Positions 12,392 to 23,890 of a stretch of 64,000 nucleotides of DNA are shown piece after piece. Origin of the DNA: Rhynchonema sp. JSB1_4 (lineage: Eukaryota; Nematoda; Chromadorea; Monhysterida; Xyalidae). The DNA is taken from contig JASAMV010001721.1 in the NCBI GenBank assembly GCA_030248065.1, positions 62,001 through 126,000 on the forward strand. The letters run 5' to 3'. The notes under the pieces are model-generated. The model worked only from the letters and a program-made list of their open reading frames with translations, searched no databases and was not told the origin of the DNA. Position 1 is the stretch's first letter; each line of letters starts with the position of its first letter. The position numbers were made by a program, and so were the translations under genes.

Positions 12392-15300
12392 CTATCTACT
12401 CAATTTCACCTCCACATTCTGCAATGTCAGATCACTATTATCGGGAATGACTTCATTCCTGTTCGCAGCCCACGGCGAACAAGCAGCCGCCAGCGTCAGG
12501 CACCCGGTCTGTGGATGGTATTGTTCGGCTATTCGACATCGATTCTGTCGAATCGCACTGATTGTGGCCGGGAAGTCGACCGAATAGTCCTCTTTGTCGC
12601 AAATGTGCGCGTTGAGCAGTTGGGGCGGGTCGGCATCGCGGCAGACCACTGTGAAGTTGGCACAACCGAATGCGTCCCAATACCCATTGGCCTCGCATAA
12701 AAGGGACATGGGGTGCCTGTGTGCGGATGGGTGATGCTTCAATTGGGAATGGAAACTGGTGCCTGACAAGTATGTGCGGTTGTACAAGCGGTGGTGCATT
12801 ACGTGAGTGTCAATCATGTAGTGTGTGCTGTTTGGAATCACGTGGCCGACTGGGTACATTCGTGCTGATGATGACCTGGTGCACTGCACATCTGTGAAGG
12901 CAGGACACGAGCAACCAAAAAAGCGGCATGTCTTACCGCAGCTACAGGAATTGTCGCACCGTGTCTCTCGCACAGGAAATTTTCGAAACGATCTTGGCTC
13001 AGCACAAAGTGCACGTCAGCTGCCAACCCACCTTGGCATTCTCAACGGTTGACACACCCCGGCGCTGGTCTTGCATTCATTGTGGTACCGACGACAGCCA
13101 CCTTGCAACAATTCATTGGTGACAATCTCACAGCGTGATGTGCCACTCATGGTGATTGGAGGGGGCCGGTCGCAGTCTGGGTGGTGCGAATATTTGGCTA
13201 ATTCCATTGTAGTCTACGCATCTGCCCACCTAACTAACGTTTCACGTTGGCACATTGTCGCATACACTCCTGTTCACTCAGGAACACATTCTCATTACCA
13301 CCACATCCGCTGTGCTCGAACAGTTTGCACGAACCAGCGATTGCGTCGTACGTGTACCTGAGCAATAGGAATACATCGTATCAAACTTGGTAATCGGGCT
13401 GAGACAAAAAATAAGATAATGAATCTTTCGATGGTCGATAAGTACAGCAGACATCGGTTGACAGATGGTGTTGGAACGATCAAGAACAGTATACCAGCAA
13501 CAAAGTTTTACTCTTTCGATCTGTTTGCACAGACAGGTGGTGCTTGGACATCGTCAGTGCGAATGCCACAGGTGGCCACATGGCCAAAAAGTAGGTGCAT
13601 GCGCATTTATACGATTGCTCTGCCGAATTATCCCTTAATTTACCTCCTTTGCACAGCCACCCCAGTGCAGTTGCCTGGATCTGCAGGCAGTCGACATATT
13701 TCCGTGGTCCGTTTCGACCTCCTAATCGGCACACATGCGATGCCACCCCCGTTGAGCACTTTGCACGAGGTGCCCGCGTCACAGCGAACGTCTTCACACC
13801 GACGACGCTCGCAGTATGAATCGCCTGAATATCAAGGACATTATTATTTTAGGATACGAAGTGACAAACAAACGGAATCTGCAGTCTCTCCTGTTCAAAC
13901 TACATATGACCCGCTCCAGAGAACGTGCGTGGTCCATGTTTGTGGTGAAACATCATCAAACTCACGGACGCATCTTGACTGGGTCCTGAGGCAGTGTGGC
14001 TCATCAAATGTTTCCAGCGTACAATTGGCGTTTAGTACTGAGTGACAACGCTCACATATGTCGCAGCGATGAAGGTTGTCCTCGCAGTCTGCAAGATGTG
14101 ATGGTGGACTGGCACTGACGATGACCTGGTGCACAGCCCGCATGGGAAAACTGATCGAAACAGACAAACAGTGGCTGTCAAACTTACTGATCCGGTTGAG
14201 TTTGTCTTGGTCCCGTGACTCTTTTAGTCGACGGTATTTTGAGATTCACGGCTTATCTTAACTATTTTCATTAGTGAACATCAGAAGAACTACCGTATCA
14301 ATCAATACACCAGGTGCTACCACGTGGTCAGCTAGGTAAATCAGAATAACCGAACCAAAAATGATGTTGCGTCGACCGACAACAGTGGCAGCGAAGACCA
14401 CTGATGTTTCACTCACTTGAGTCCTCACAAATCAGTTCTATCTGCGGGCAACCGATGTCATCGCGATAACCAGCGTAACGACAGTGGTTCGGCTTGGGAA
14501 TTATGGTCGGGATGGGACAATCTGAGGTGTAATATTTTGGCATTAAGATTAAGGTATACATTTTTCGAACACCAATCGCAACTGGCTCGGGCTCCCAACG
14601 CGGCTATCGGGCGAAACTGATTGGCCGTTCTCCAAATTGGTGATCGGATCGAATCTGATTTGGTCCTTTTTTGTAGGTGGGACATTTTATGAGGCATGCT
14701 GATGCAATTGTTTAGCTGTGTGAAAACCAGTTTTATGTTGGAACGCGCACACAAACGCCCCATAAGAAATCACCAAATGAAACCTAAAAAAAAGAAAACA
14801 CCAAAAAAAACACCAAAAACCAACAACCACCCCCAAACAAAACACCCCCCCCTCTTATAAAAAATTGACCAATTCATATAAAGTCATTGTGCGACCAATA
14901 GAAGTTAGTAGTGGTAGAATCTCACAAAGTAACCAAGGCAGGTCCGATCCTATCACCGCTGTTCCTCCATTGAACGTTGAAGCTGCACTATCATGATGTG
15001 TGATTTGCTTAAACCCACCAAAATGGTGGTTTCGTTAATTCAGCGCACATTTCGAAATCCGTTCCCATTCCCCAATTGCCCACCTGGCACTTGATTACAA
15101 TCATGCATGGTCAAACGACATTCACGCTCATTCCGAAAGCAGTTATTGCCGGTGCAGCAGCGCGCAGATTGTTCGATGCATTTGCGGAACCCAACATCGT
15201 AGTACCTTTACAAAATTGATGTTTATATTGTTTTTTTCAATGTCCGCTCTTTTTCAGCTTCTCGGCCGTGTTTAATGCTCGATAAAAGTTTTCGAAAATC

Positions 15301-18300
15301 AGTACCAGTTCCGAATTGCTTCATCGTCCGCGCAGGACTGGAACCGCGGCGCGACACGACATTCGGAGATGCGCTTGAGACGGACGGGCAGCTCGGACGG
15401 GATCGATTCTTCCTGCAGGCAATTAATGATCGACGATTTGTAACGTACCCACACCGATGCCACTTTCAACGTATGATTATTATGGTCCACAATTACGAAT
15501 GTTTACCATCGTGTTCGGTGTTCGCATTAAAATTTGAATCCAACAGTTTCACAGTGAAATTAATAGTGACCACCGCCACATGGCAGACTACTACCACCAG
15601 AATATACTGTCCGTATCAATTAAGTTATGTAAACTCGATGTCAGTGACAGACATTTCTGCGATGTTCATTCCATGTGCTCTGCATCGGGGGTTCTTATGG
15701 TGAATTTCCAGTTTTTGAGCAATGCACGCACGTTCTGCGACGTGGATGTCATCATCGTGTTCCATGATTGTAACTAATGTTCCGCGAATCCGGCCCAACC
15801 CCCCGCCAACCGGCAGCATACACAACGGCACGCCAATATCATCGGCACAGACCAATCCCTGCGCACAGCCGGTTCGATGACAGTTCGGTATGGAGGGCGG
15901 CAATTCCACGCTGCGTTGTTCACTATTGCGTCGCACACCACGTTGTTCATTTAATTCAAGCTGGGTTACTGTACGTGGCGTCACAGTTGTAGCTGTGAGT
16001 AGGCCGCTGTCCGTCACGATGGCTGATGTTTCAGGCGTGATCTGTGTGGGCGGGGCGGTTGTGGTCACCGAGACGCCGTGGGTTGATAGGGGTTGGGCGG
16101 TGGTGCGAGGCTCGCCTATGGTTGTGCCATGATCTGATTGACAATCGGAATCGGCTGCAAGTTTGATTGCGGATTTGAATTGCGTTTGACTGCGGATTTG
16201 AATTATGTACCCAGACATGCTGTTGTTTTCACAAAGTCACAAGCGATATCAAGTTTCAAACGTTGATGGGAGGGAGGAGGATTGGATTTGCGTTGATTGA
16301 TCAATTTTTTGTAACAAACATACCTACGAGATTTATATCAATTGCACAACAAGTTTTATTAGCGGAGAATGTGATAGCCAACTTTCTCACTGGCCACAAC
16401 TCTAGCATCAATAAACGGCTCATACATTGTTCTTTTCGACTGTATTCTATTCGACATCGACAGTGATCTTCCATGAGAAAAATCCTTCGCGTTCCGCTCT
16501 GATACAAAAAGACAGACTGCCGCTCAAAACCAAACTTTAGCCTAATTCAAACGATCCAAACAACCCAAAGTTGCATTCGCACGTACGCAAGCAACAGAAT
16601 CCGTCACTGGCTTGTTGTGCAAAGCATGTGTGACACGGGGGACAGGGCTGTGATGCACATGGATTGAACACACTTGAGCCCGGCACTGGCGGTGGACCAT
16701 TCGGGTCGGGGTCACCGAATACGAAGCGACGGTTCACCTGAATTCGTTAGTTGGGCTGAGATATTCAACAATAAATCCAATTCGCTTCAGGGCGTTTAGG
16801 CCAGACAATGATAAACAATGTGAGCACTCTGATTTTAGCCCAGATGCACGTTGTGTACGCATACCCGTCTGAACAAGCCCTGATTATTCTCGAACGATGT
16901 TCCCTGTTGCAGTCGATTGTTGACGAAGGGTGGCAGTGGCACGTTGTTGTCACCTGAGGCAGAGGTTGCTAAGATGGTTGGGTTGGAAATGCACTAGAAC
17001 CTTATGATATCCAACTGTGTGATTGATGTGGGGATGTACGCAACGCACCTAGGTCATGTCATGTGACGTTTAATATATTTTAAGGATGTTTGTTGAAACC
17101 ACCAATCTTCAACAGATTAAAGCTTTTTATTGCATTGGTGTGGCTTTGAGAACAACTTTTGTAACCATCAAAACTAGCGGTATCAGTAAATCCCCAAAAT
17201 ATCCAAAAAATAAGCCGTCACGTGGTGACATAGGCAAAAATTATGCAGCTACCACGTTTGAAACCGTCGGCATAAATTGTTTTTCTACATCAACCCCTTC
17301 AGACCAACCGGCAGCGACGTAGCTCTCAGCAAACGGCTGGAATTGTCTGCTCGTGCGTCGCAGTGACCTCGAAGTCGGTGGGGGTGGGAAGGACTCGGAC
17401 GCATTGCGCTTGAAACAATCACGACCAGCCAGCAGACTCCAATCTTCGTCGTAGTAGACCTGTGCGTAGTGCGTGTACGGTGGACATGGAGCTTACAGTC
17501 CACACGCAGTGCCAGTGATCACGGTTCGTGGATTTAGTTCGACCAACTCCTATCCCAAGTAAATAAATCATCTAGGGTAGTACCACCCTGGGTAATTTTG
17601 CTGGAATTCGACGCGGTCAGCAATGAGGATGTACCTATACGGCACCATGCCCGAGGGAATGGAAGGGCAAGCGGCCCTACAATTATACACAAGAGACGCG
17701 CACAGCACCAAATTCAACGACCCGCCCGCCATAGTTGTCGCGAACGACAGCTTCGTAAATTCGGCCCCAACCGTACCCCAACACATCCGTTGCACGTGAC
17801 GCGCACGCAGAACTCGGCAGCCGGACAGCGATGGCGTGAGTCACGGCACGGATCAATCTCGCATGTCACTTCGACGGTGTGATTGGCATCGGCTGCAAAC
17901 ATTTGTGATCGTGTGCCATCCAATTGAATCCGTCATTTTTGATCCACCATGAGGAATTACATATTCAACACATGGTGTGCTATTCAGAACAACAGGAGAT
18001 TCCGAACCAAACATGTCGTTCAAAATGCTTCCACTGTCCCCACAAAAAGGCCACACTGCATACCTCCGCCAACGTTCTGAGCAAAAATATGCTTTTTGAT
18101 TGCACGTTTCGACGGGTTTTTAGCGGTGTGTACCAGTCATGGTCAGTACTTCTTGATCTTGTGCTCGCATAAAATACACACTCCAAACACGTACAGTATA
18201 ACATTCAGGGGCGAAACGGAAGGGAAGGGGAGGGGAAAGCGGGCGGTGTAAAGATGAAACAGGCCAAAAGGTCGAATAAACGAAATCCACTATCTAAAAA

Positions 18301-19435
18301 ATAACAGCAGGCAATGTTTCATGTTTACACCGAGCTGACACCGACCGAGCTTTCGATTGAGCTTACACCGACCTTTTTTTTATATTCTGAGCTCCGAACA
18401 ATGATGATCATCATTACACAAGAGGGATCACAAAATCCAAAGACTAACAAAACAAAGCTGAGCGATTTCTCCTAAGTGATCATACGCTAAAGCCGTTAAT
18501 AGATCCAAAGGACATATCACTATCAGCATTTTTGCAGTCAATCTCAGTAGTTCATGGTCCTATTCAATTGCGCTCCTTTCGCTCCACATCAGATTGCTCC
18601 AACGCTTCAAAGTTTCAGGCGGCCATGTTTGCGCGAGGGATTTGAGTTGATCTTGGATCTTCTCTTGAATTTCTTTACTCTATCCCGTCTTGGTGCTGTT
18701 GTTTCTTTGAGTCCAGATGTTGAAAAAGGCTGGTTTGCGATGAATTTAGTCTCTTCTTAATTGGAGCTTGGTAGATTAGTGATGTGGTGGGTAGGATCAG
18801 CAGACGAGTTTGGTGGGTTACTGTGGTTAGTTGGAATGGAAAGGGATGTGATGAAACTTTCGATTGTAGATTGATCGAAAAGGTAAATTCTTCGTCGGTA
18901 AAAAACCAGAAATCACACCGACCTTTACACCCAACTCACCTTTACACCGTTTCGAAAATATCACCCTTTGTAGTGACCGACAATATCGCACAAAGAGCAG
19001 ACCGTGAGCGAGTTGTATAGTAAATTTCCAAATTCGCTGCCGCACAGTAAAGTTAATGTCAGGTTCTAAACCCGAAAATCAACTTCTGAAACACTCGGAC
19101 AACCAGCACACACGCAGCTTGCCAGCCAGCCAGGCAGCTGCGCGCAATGTTTCAGAACCGCGCATGGTTAGCGTTCGGGCTTATAACTTGACATTAACTG
19201 TGGGGCGTATTTTACTGTGCGGCAGCGAATTTGGAAATTACTATAGAATCAAGAATCGGCACTAACGCGGGCAGCAACTTGGCTGTTTGACGCATCTCGG
19301 TTCGAATCGTTGATTGACCACGCATCGTTCACAAGTGGGACATCGCACGTTGTTGCACGGCGCACGGAGGTCACGATTGGTGCGATGATCGGGGGGACCG
19401 AATGTCAGGGATAGACTATGCACGTAGAGGGGATG
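12392..19435 (-). CDS. Secreted cysteine-rich multidomain protein (partial exon set)
   Basis: I do not recognise the gene, but a series of minus-strand open segments is clearly Cys-patterned and flanked by plausible splice sites. From 5' to 3' they are: 19267-19435 (CNNVRCPTCERCVV...RCV), 17714-17923 (CEIDPCRDSRHRCPAAEFC), 17330-17490, 16537-16737 (NPCASQPCPPCHTC), 15625-16218 (a Thr-rich, mucin-like stretch, then CHRTGCAQGLVCADD), 15299-15490, about 15030-15190 (CIEQSARCCTGNNC), about 14410-14540 (CRYAGYRDDIGC), 13895-14100, 13040-13207 and 12392-12973 (CDNSCSCGKTC...C-terminus). The repeated C-x4-CP-x4-C pattern resembles follistatin/osteonectin-like or antistasin-like modules. These are usual in extracellular matrix proteins and inhibitors; the assignment is by pattern only. 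The signal peptide exon and exact splice joins were not found, so it could also be two neighbouring genes. Confidence 0.5.
14781..14862 (+). repeat. A/C-only low-complexity island
   Basis: A-rich tract drifting into A and C only (AAACACC, CAACAACCACCCCC and similar), almost free of G and T. Similar islands occur at 28320-28401 and 35453-35592. Confidence 0.8.
18188..19015. other. Probable intron of the cysteine-rich gene, no feature seen
   Basis: Scattered ACACCGACC-type repeats (18.33-18.38 kb and 18.91-18.95 kb) and a GGGAAGGG-rich stretch at 18.22 kb. I see no exon with Cys-rich character and no other gene. Confidence 0.4.
19016..19245. mobile_element. MITE with TATAGTAAATTTCC ends, copy 1
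   Basis: 230-bp element bounded by TATAGTAAATTTCCAAATTC and its complement, with inverted subterminal GCTGCCGCACAGTAAA. TA flanks suggest a Tc1/mariner-type non-autonomous element. It is in the intron region just downstream (minus strand) of the first Cys-rich exon. A second copy in opposite orientation is at 53743-53976. Confidence 0.85.
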
Positions 19436-20862
19436 CTGAAAACAGAGGGGCTGGTATTTTGATGACCTGATCAGTCTAATTTAGTGGTCGGATCCGCCTC
19501 ACGTCAGATGAAATTTAGGGGATCGCCGTAATCTTGATTTAATTGGAGAATTCACGTGATCAAACTGAAGGATCAAATCACCAAGTTTAATTGAGCCATG
19601 AACAACAGAGAGAGTAAAGTTAGTTACTAACCAATGACAGCAACAGTATTTGAAACTGAGATGGCTTCATCCGCATTATCATACCGTCGTTGTAAATAAA
19701 TAAGTTTCCGGAAATTTAATTTTCTCTGTGTTCTGAATATTAAGCGAATAAGTGCGACAAATTTCCAAAGTGTCACATGTGGAGATGCCGCAAACTAATA
19801 AATACTTGCCCGGGTGATGTAACAATGAATAATTTTTTGATTAGTTTCTTAATTTACGTACAAGTTATCATATTCACTCGGCGATAATGCGACCTTCGAG
19901 ATGTGGCTCAAGTTCGCGCTTAACACATTTTCAATGTGAGATTTGTTTTTTTTCACGCGCGCGAACTTCACCAGCGATTAAAAACAAACCGCACTCTTTT
20001 TGTTTATTTGTTCATTTAATGTGTATTTTAGGGTCAAGAGAATTTGTATATCAAAAATGCGCTGAAATTCACATAAAAGAACATGAAAATGGGAGCACAT
20101 ATGTAACATACACGTGTGAATCTAGGCACTTCGCGGATGACAAAAAACGTGATCATGGGTGTATATACCTCATTTGTGCGGCTCGACAAAACAAAATATT
20201 CAGCAATAATACCGGCGTGAGGTATGTATAAATCAATCAAAGTGCTCTGAATTTGCAACACAAGGTAATTGAAAACGCACCTGAGCGACAAAACAAACAT
20301 ACACACGTTGCGTAATGAAAAACGTTGATAAATGTGGCGTTGAATAATCATAATGATCATGACTAGTCGAATCCACAAATGACAAAAGGCATACGCACGC
20401 ACAGTTACAGCCATCAATCAGTCAACCGGCAATCTCAAGTGTACTGGAATCCCTTAACTTTGCAACAGGGGGTATTCTTTGACTCAAGTTGATGCGTTCG
20501 AAAACTTGTTTTGTTCACCAAAATGTTCGTTGCAGTTCCTTGCGTGTATGTTACTGCATGTAATGACGTACATTATGGGCTCATGTTAGGAATATCTTTG
20601 GCAAAATCGTTGAAAAGTGGGACCCACTATGAGCGGGCCTGTTGCGTATTTCCAAAACATGAACGAAAACTGACGGCTTTCATTCTCATCCAAAACAAAC
20701 AAGCACAACAATTTCAACAAGTAAATCAACATGGCATGTAATCTAAACCTATAAAATCACCATATGTTTTCAGCGCAGTACACCCTCTTCATGGTGAAAC
20801 GACAGGGCAAGACCTTTTCGGTAGGAACAGAGCATGTGGTACCATATGCGCTGGCGGTCACA
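19436..20862. other. Intergenic, no supported gene
   Basis: AT-rich sequence with no exon pair I could join and no terminal repeats recognised. It should contain the upstream region of the minus-strand cysteine-rich gene. Confidence 0.4.
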
Positions 20863-21724
20863 AGGCCATAAAAGAACGGGAAGGCCATAAAAGAACGGGA
20901 AGGGCTTAAAAGAACGGGAAGGCCATAAAAGAACGGGAAGGCCATAAAAGAACGGGAAGGGCATAAAAGAACGAGAAGGGCATAAAAGAACGGGAAGGGA
21001 ATAAAAGAACGGGAAGGGCATAAAAGAACGGGAAGGGCATAAAAGAACGGGAAGGGCAGAAAAGAACGGGAAGGCCATAAAAGAACGGGAAGGGCATAAA
21101 GAACGGGAAGGCCATAAAAGAAGGGGAAGGGCTTAAAAGAACGTGAAGGGTATAAAAGAACGGGAAGGGCATAAAAGAACGGGAAGGGCATAAAAGAACG
21201 GGAAGGGCATAAAAGAACGGGAAGGGCATAAAAGAACGGGAAGGGCTTAAAAGAACGGGAAGGCCATAAAAGAACGGGAAGGGCTTAAAAGAACGTGAAG
21301 GGTATAAAAGAACGGGAAGGCCATAAAAGAACGGGAAGGGCATAAAAGAACGGGAAGGCCATGAAAGAACGGGAAGGGCATAAAAGAACGGGAAGGCCAT
21401 AAAAGAAGGGGAAGGGCTTAAAGAACGTGAAGGGTATAAAAGAACGGGAAGGGCATAAAAGAACGGGAAGGGCATAAAAGAACGGGAAGGGCATAAAAGA
21501 ACGGGAAGGGCTTAAAAGAACGGGAAGGCCATAAAAGAACGGGAAGGGCTTAAAAGAACGTGAAGGGTATAAAAGAACGGGAAGGGCATAAAAGAACGGG
21601 AAGAAGAACGGGAAGGGCTTAAAAGAACGTGAAGGGTATAAAAGAACGGGAAGGGCACAAAAGAACAGGAAGGGCATAAAAGAACGGGAAGGGCATAAAA
21701 GAACGGGAACGGCATAAAAGAACG
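20863..21724 (+). repeat. 19-bp minisatellite, about 45 units, with higher-order pattern
   Basis: Tandem array of AAGGGCATAAAAGAACGGG with variants (GGCC, GGCT, ACGTG, GGTA). The variants are not random: a two-unit block GGCTTAAAAGAACGTG + AAGGGTATAAAAGAACGGG recurs at about 21130, 21285, 21415, 21545 and 21615, so parts of the array were amplified as larger blocks. The minus strand reads as an open Pro/Phe/Ser-rich frame only because 19-bp units rotate through all frames without stops; I do not regard it as coding. The core GGCATAAAAGAACG is shared with the foldback element at 51.9-53.4 kb. Confidence 0.95.
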
Positions 21725-21736
21725 CTAATTTATAAA

Positions 21737-22082
21737 CTACATAGTCCGTGTTTTCAGGAGCTTTTCTGTTTGGTTGGTTGGGCAATGAAAGTGTTTAAGA
21801 CTTGTATGCATGTATACAGTAGCTAATTCTACTTTAGTGCGTGTCTGGTTGTATTTCAAACGGAACAGTTTGCGTTCCTCGTCCTGTTCAGACACCGCGT
21901 CCTGTTTGCTCGTCGGCACACAGTCCTTCAGCAGACGTGGCTTTTTCATGTGCAGCAAGTGCACATTGCCGACACTTTGTGGGGACACCGTCTGGTTATT
22001 ATACTTCAGTGCCAGCGTTGCATATGCCAACTGCACGGTTGTGGTGTAACGTGCACAACCCGAATAGTGGGGTGTGCTGCCC
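21737..22082 (-). pseudogene. Virus-like unspliced ORF fragment, C-terminal part
   Basis: An open frame of about 115 codons, closed upstream by a TAG and without a start codon at its beginning. It ends next to the minisatellite. Composition is hydrophilic (contains LKYNNQTVSPQ and MKKPRLLKDC), balanced in GC and intronless like the two neighbouring large frames. Its strand equals that of the 23777-25135 frame and is opposite to the frames between. I read it as a displaced piece of the same former coding sequence. No domain is recognised. Confidence 0.45.
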
Positions 22083-23233
22083 TACTGGACTACACACGAG
22101 GTGATTCACACCACGACTGAGGAGTGGTGCAATTACGACATTCTGGTGCTACTGCAGGTGGCATTCTTCATAGGTGTCGTGTGGATCATTGAAGTGGGTT
22201 GTGTGAACAAACCCGGCTCAGATGAACCGTGTGAGGAGTTCAAGCAGCTGTTTTGTGACGATCCATCGGTGAATGACCTGCAGAATGCAGGCGTGTTCTA
22301 CATGCACGGTACCCATGACCAGGACCGTCGCAATCGCAAACACGGTGACCAGGTTGCGTTTGCACGTGCATTTGGCTGTGACATGTCCGCTATCGTGTTT
22401 GTCTCGCGCAAACTGCCAATGTCCATGAGTATGAATGAAGAACATGGTGGCCCATCGCACCAGATGATGAGATTGGACACGTTGCACATTTTGCGTGATG
22501 GCCACACGATGAAGGCCCAGAAAGACAAGATGCGTCGCTATACGAGCAGCACGTATCTGGAGAATCAACCGTGTGATTTGGCCTATACGGCCGGGGAGGT
22601 GCCAAGTGAGGACATGTACCATGCTGGCTGGCTGGACCGTATGCATATGGGCAATCTGAACGACGAATCCACACAGTGCAAGTACTGGTATGCCGCACAA
22701 GACGTGCAAGAGGGCATTGATTGCATGTACGTGCTTGCTGTGTGTGATCCAAAACGGTACGATGACGAATTTATGCGTCCACTGCGTGGTTCGCTGCAAA
22801 CCATGCTGCAGTTCGTTGAAAGTGGACGCTTGACAAATCCATTCACGCTTGAAGCGCCTGACGTGCTGATGAACGCACGTGTTGAGTTAAAACAAGACCT
22901 GAAACAACAACCAATCGCGTGGCGCGAGAACGACACACCTGTTGATTTGGTGCTGGCCACGGTGCTCCATTGTGCAAAATCGTTCTCGAAGATTTTGACG
23001 GATGAAATGGCTGCCTCGAACAAACCACTTGACCGACAGCAGGTTGAACTGCGTATTGTCGAAGTGGGCCGAGAGTTCTGCAATTTGGCTGGTGCCAAAG
23101 CCAGTACGGCAGTCATGGGCACCAGGGACCCATCAAAAGTGCCTACCACAGTGTTGTTGCTGGAGGCTGGTGATCTGATGATGCAATACTATCTGCGCAG
23201 CCCATCAGCACAGTCGGCGTGGAAAGTGGATTG
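22068..23233 (+). pseudogene. Long virus-like ORF, internal part, inverted, lacking a start codon
   Basis: About 385 codons open without any intron, beginning right after an in-frame TAG with no ATG near the beginning. Contains a hydrophobic stretch (VLLQVAFFIGVVWIIEVGC) early on and otherwise looks like a soluble structural protein. The coding signal then leaves this frame at about 23.21 kb and continues in the next frame (23213-23890), a one-base frame break. Composition contrasts with the AT-rich introns and intergenic DNA around it. I do not recognise the family. The single-block, intron-free, GC-balanced style suggests an endogenised viral gene or a gene from a large mobile element. A capsid-type protein is only a guess. 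Confidence 0.45.
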
Positions 23234-23890
23234 AACACCGCAATCGAGCGGGACCCGATGGCCTGCTTCGCTTTGCTCAACCATGCGGCCGAGTCGAGAT
23301 TGGCTGGCCCGCTGTACATGAATGTGATGAAGCCAAACACGTACAAGCGTTCATTGTACCGAGGTGGTGCACCGGTTGAGGAATTTCGGTCCCCCTACAT
23401 TGCGATTGACTCGCATGGTCTGACCGAACCGTGTGACAGCACACCGGTCATGTACTTCGCCACGTCTGACAATCCGAATTACACACAGTTGGTGTGTAAC
23501 CACGTGGCCGTGGCGCTCTGCTCCACAGATCAGGCGCACGATTACAAAATGAACATGTGGACTGGTTTCGAGATCGACCCTGAAATCAGTGTGCCGCTTG
23601 TGTGCGGCAATGACTATGTGCTGGCGTCGGTTGCGGACCGACTGGATGAACAACCAGCCATGTTGGAAAGTAAACGTGTGGCTGCCATCACGAATGATCG
23701 GGTTGAGTTCGGTGTTCCGGAAATCGATTTTATGAAATCGATCGAACACTCGCGGCACATGTCTATGATCTTGGCCTCATACACCATGAGTGAATTCATG
23801 GAGACGTCCAAGCTGCCTGTGCATGAGCAGCTCATTCGGACTCTTGGTCTTCTTTTTCAGTGCCGTGAAGAAACTCGTGTCGAAATCTGA
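23213..23890 (+). pseudogene. Virus-like ORF, continuation after frame break, antisense at its end to the next ORF
   Basis: About 220 codons continuing the preceding frame after a one-base shift (IERDPMACFALLNHAAESR; later VCNHVAVALCSTDQAHDYK). Its last 110 bases overlap the end of the minus-strand frame 23777-25135. Both strands cannot be original there, which fits an inversion breakpoint near 23.8 kb. The frameshift could be natural decay or a consensus error. No catalytic motif seen. Confidence 0.45.

Noticed and set aside
20757..21785. Long minus-strand Pro/Phe/Leu/Ser-rich frames over the 19-bp array
   Set aside because: A 19-base unit without stops is open in several frames at once; the 'protein' just restates the repeat.
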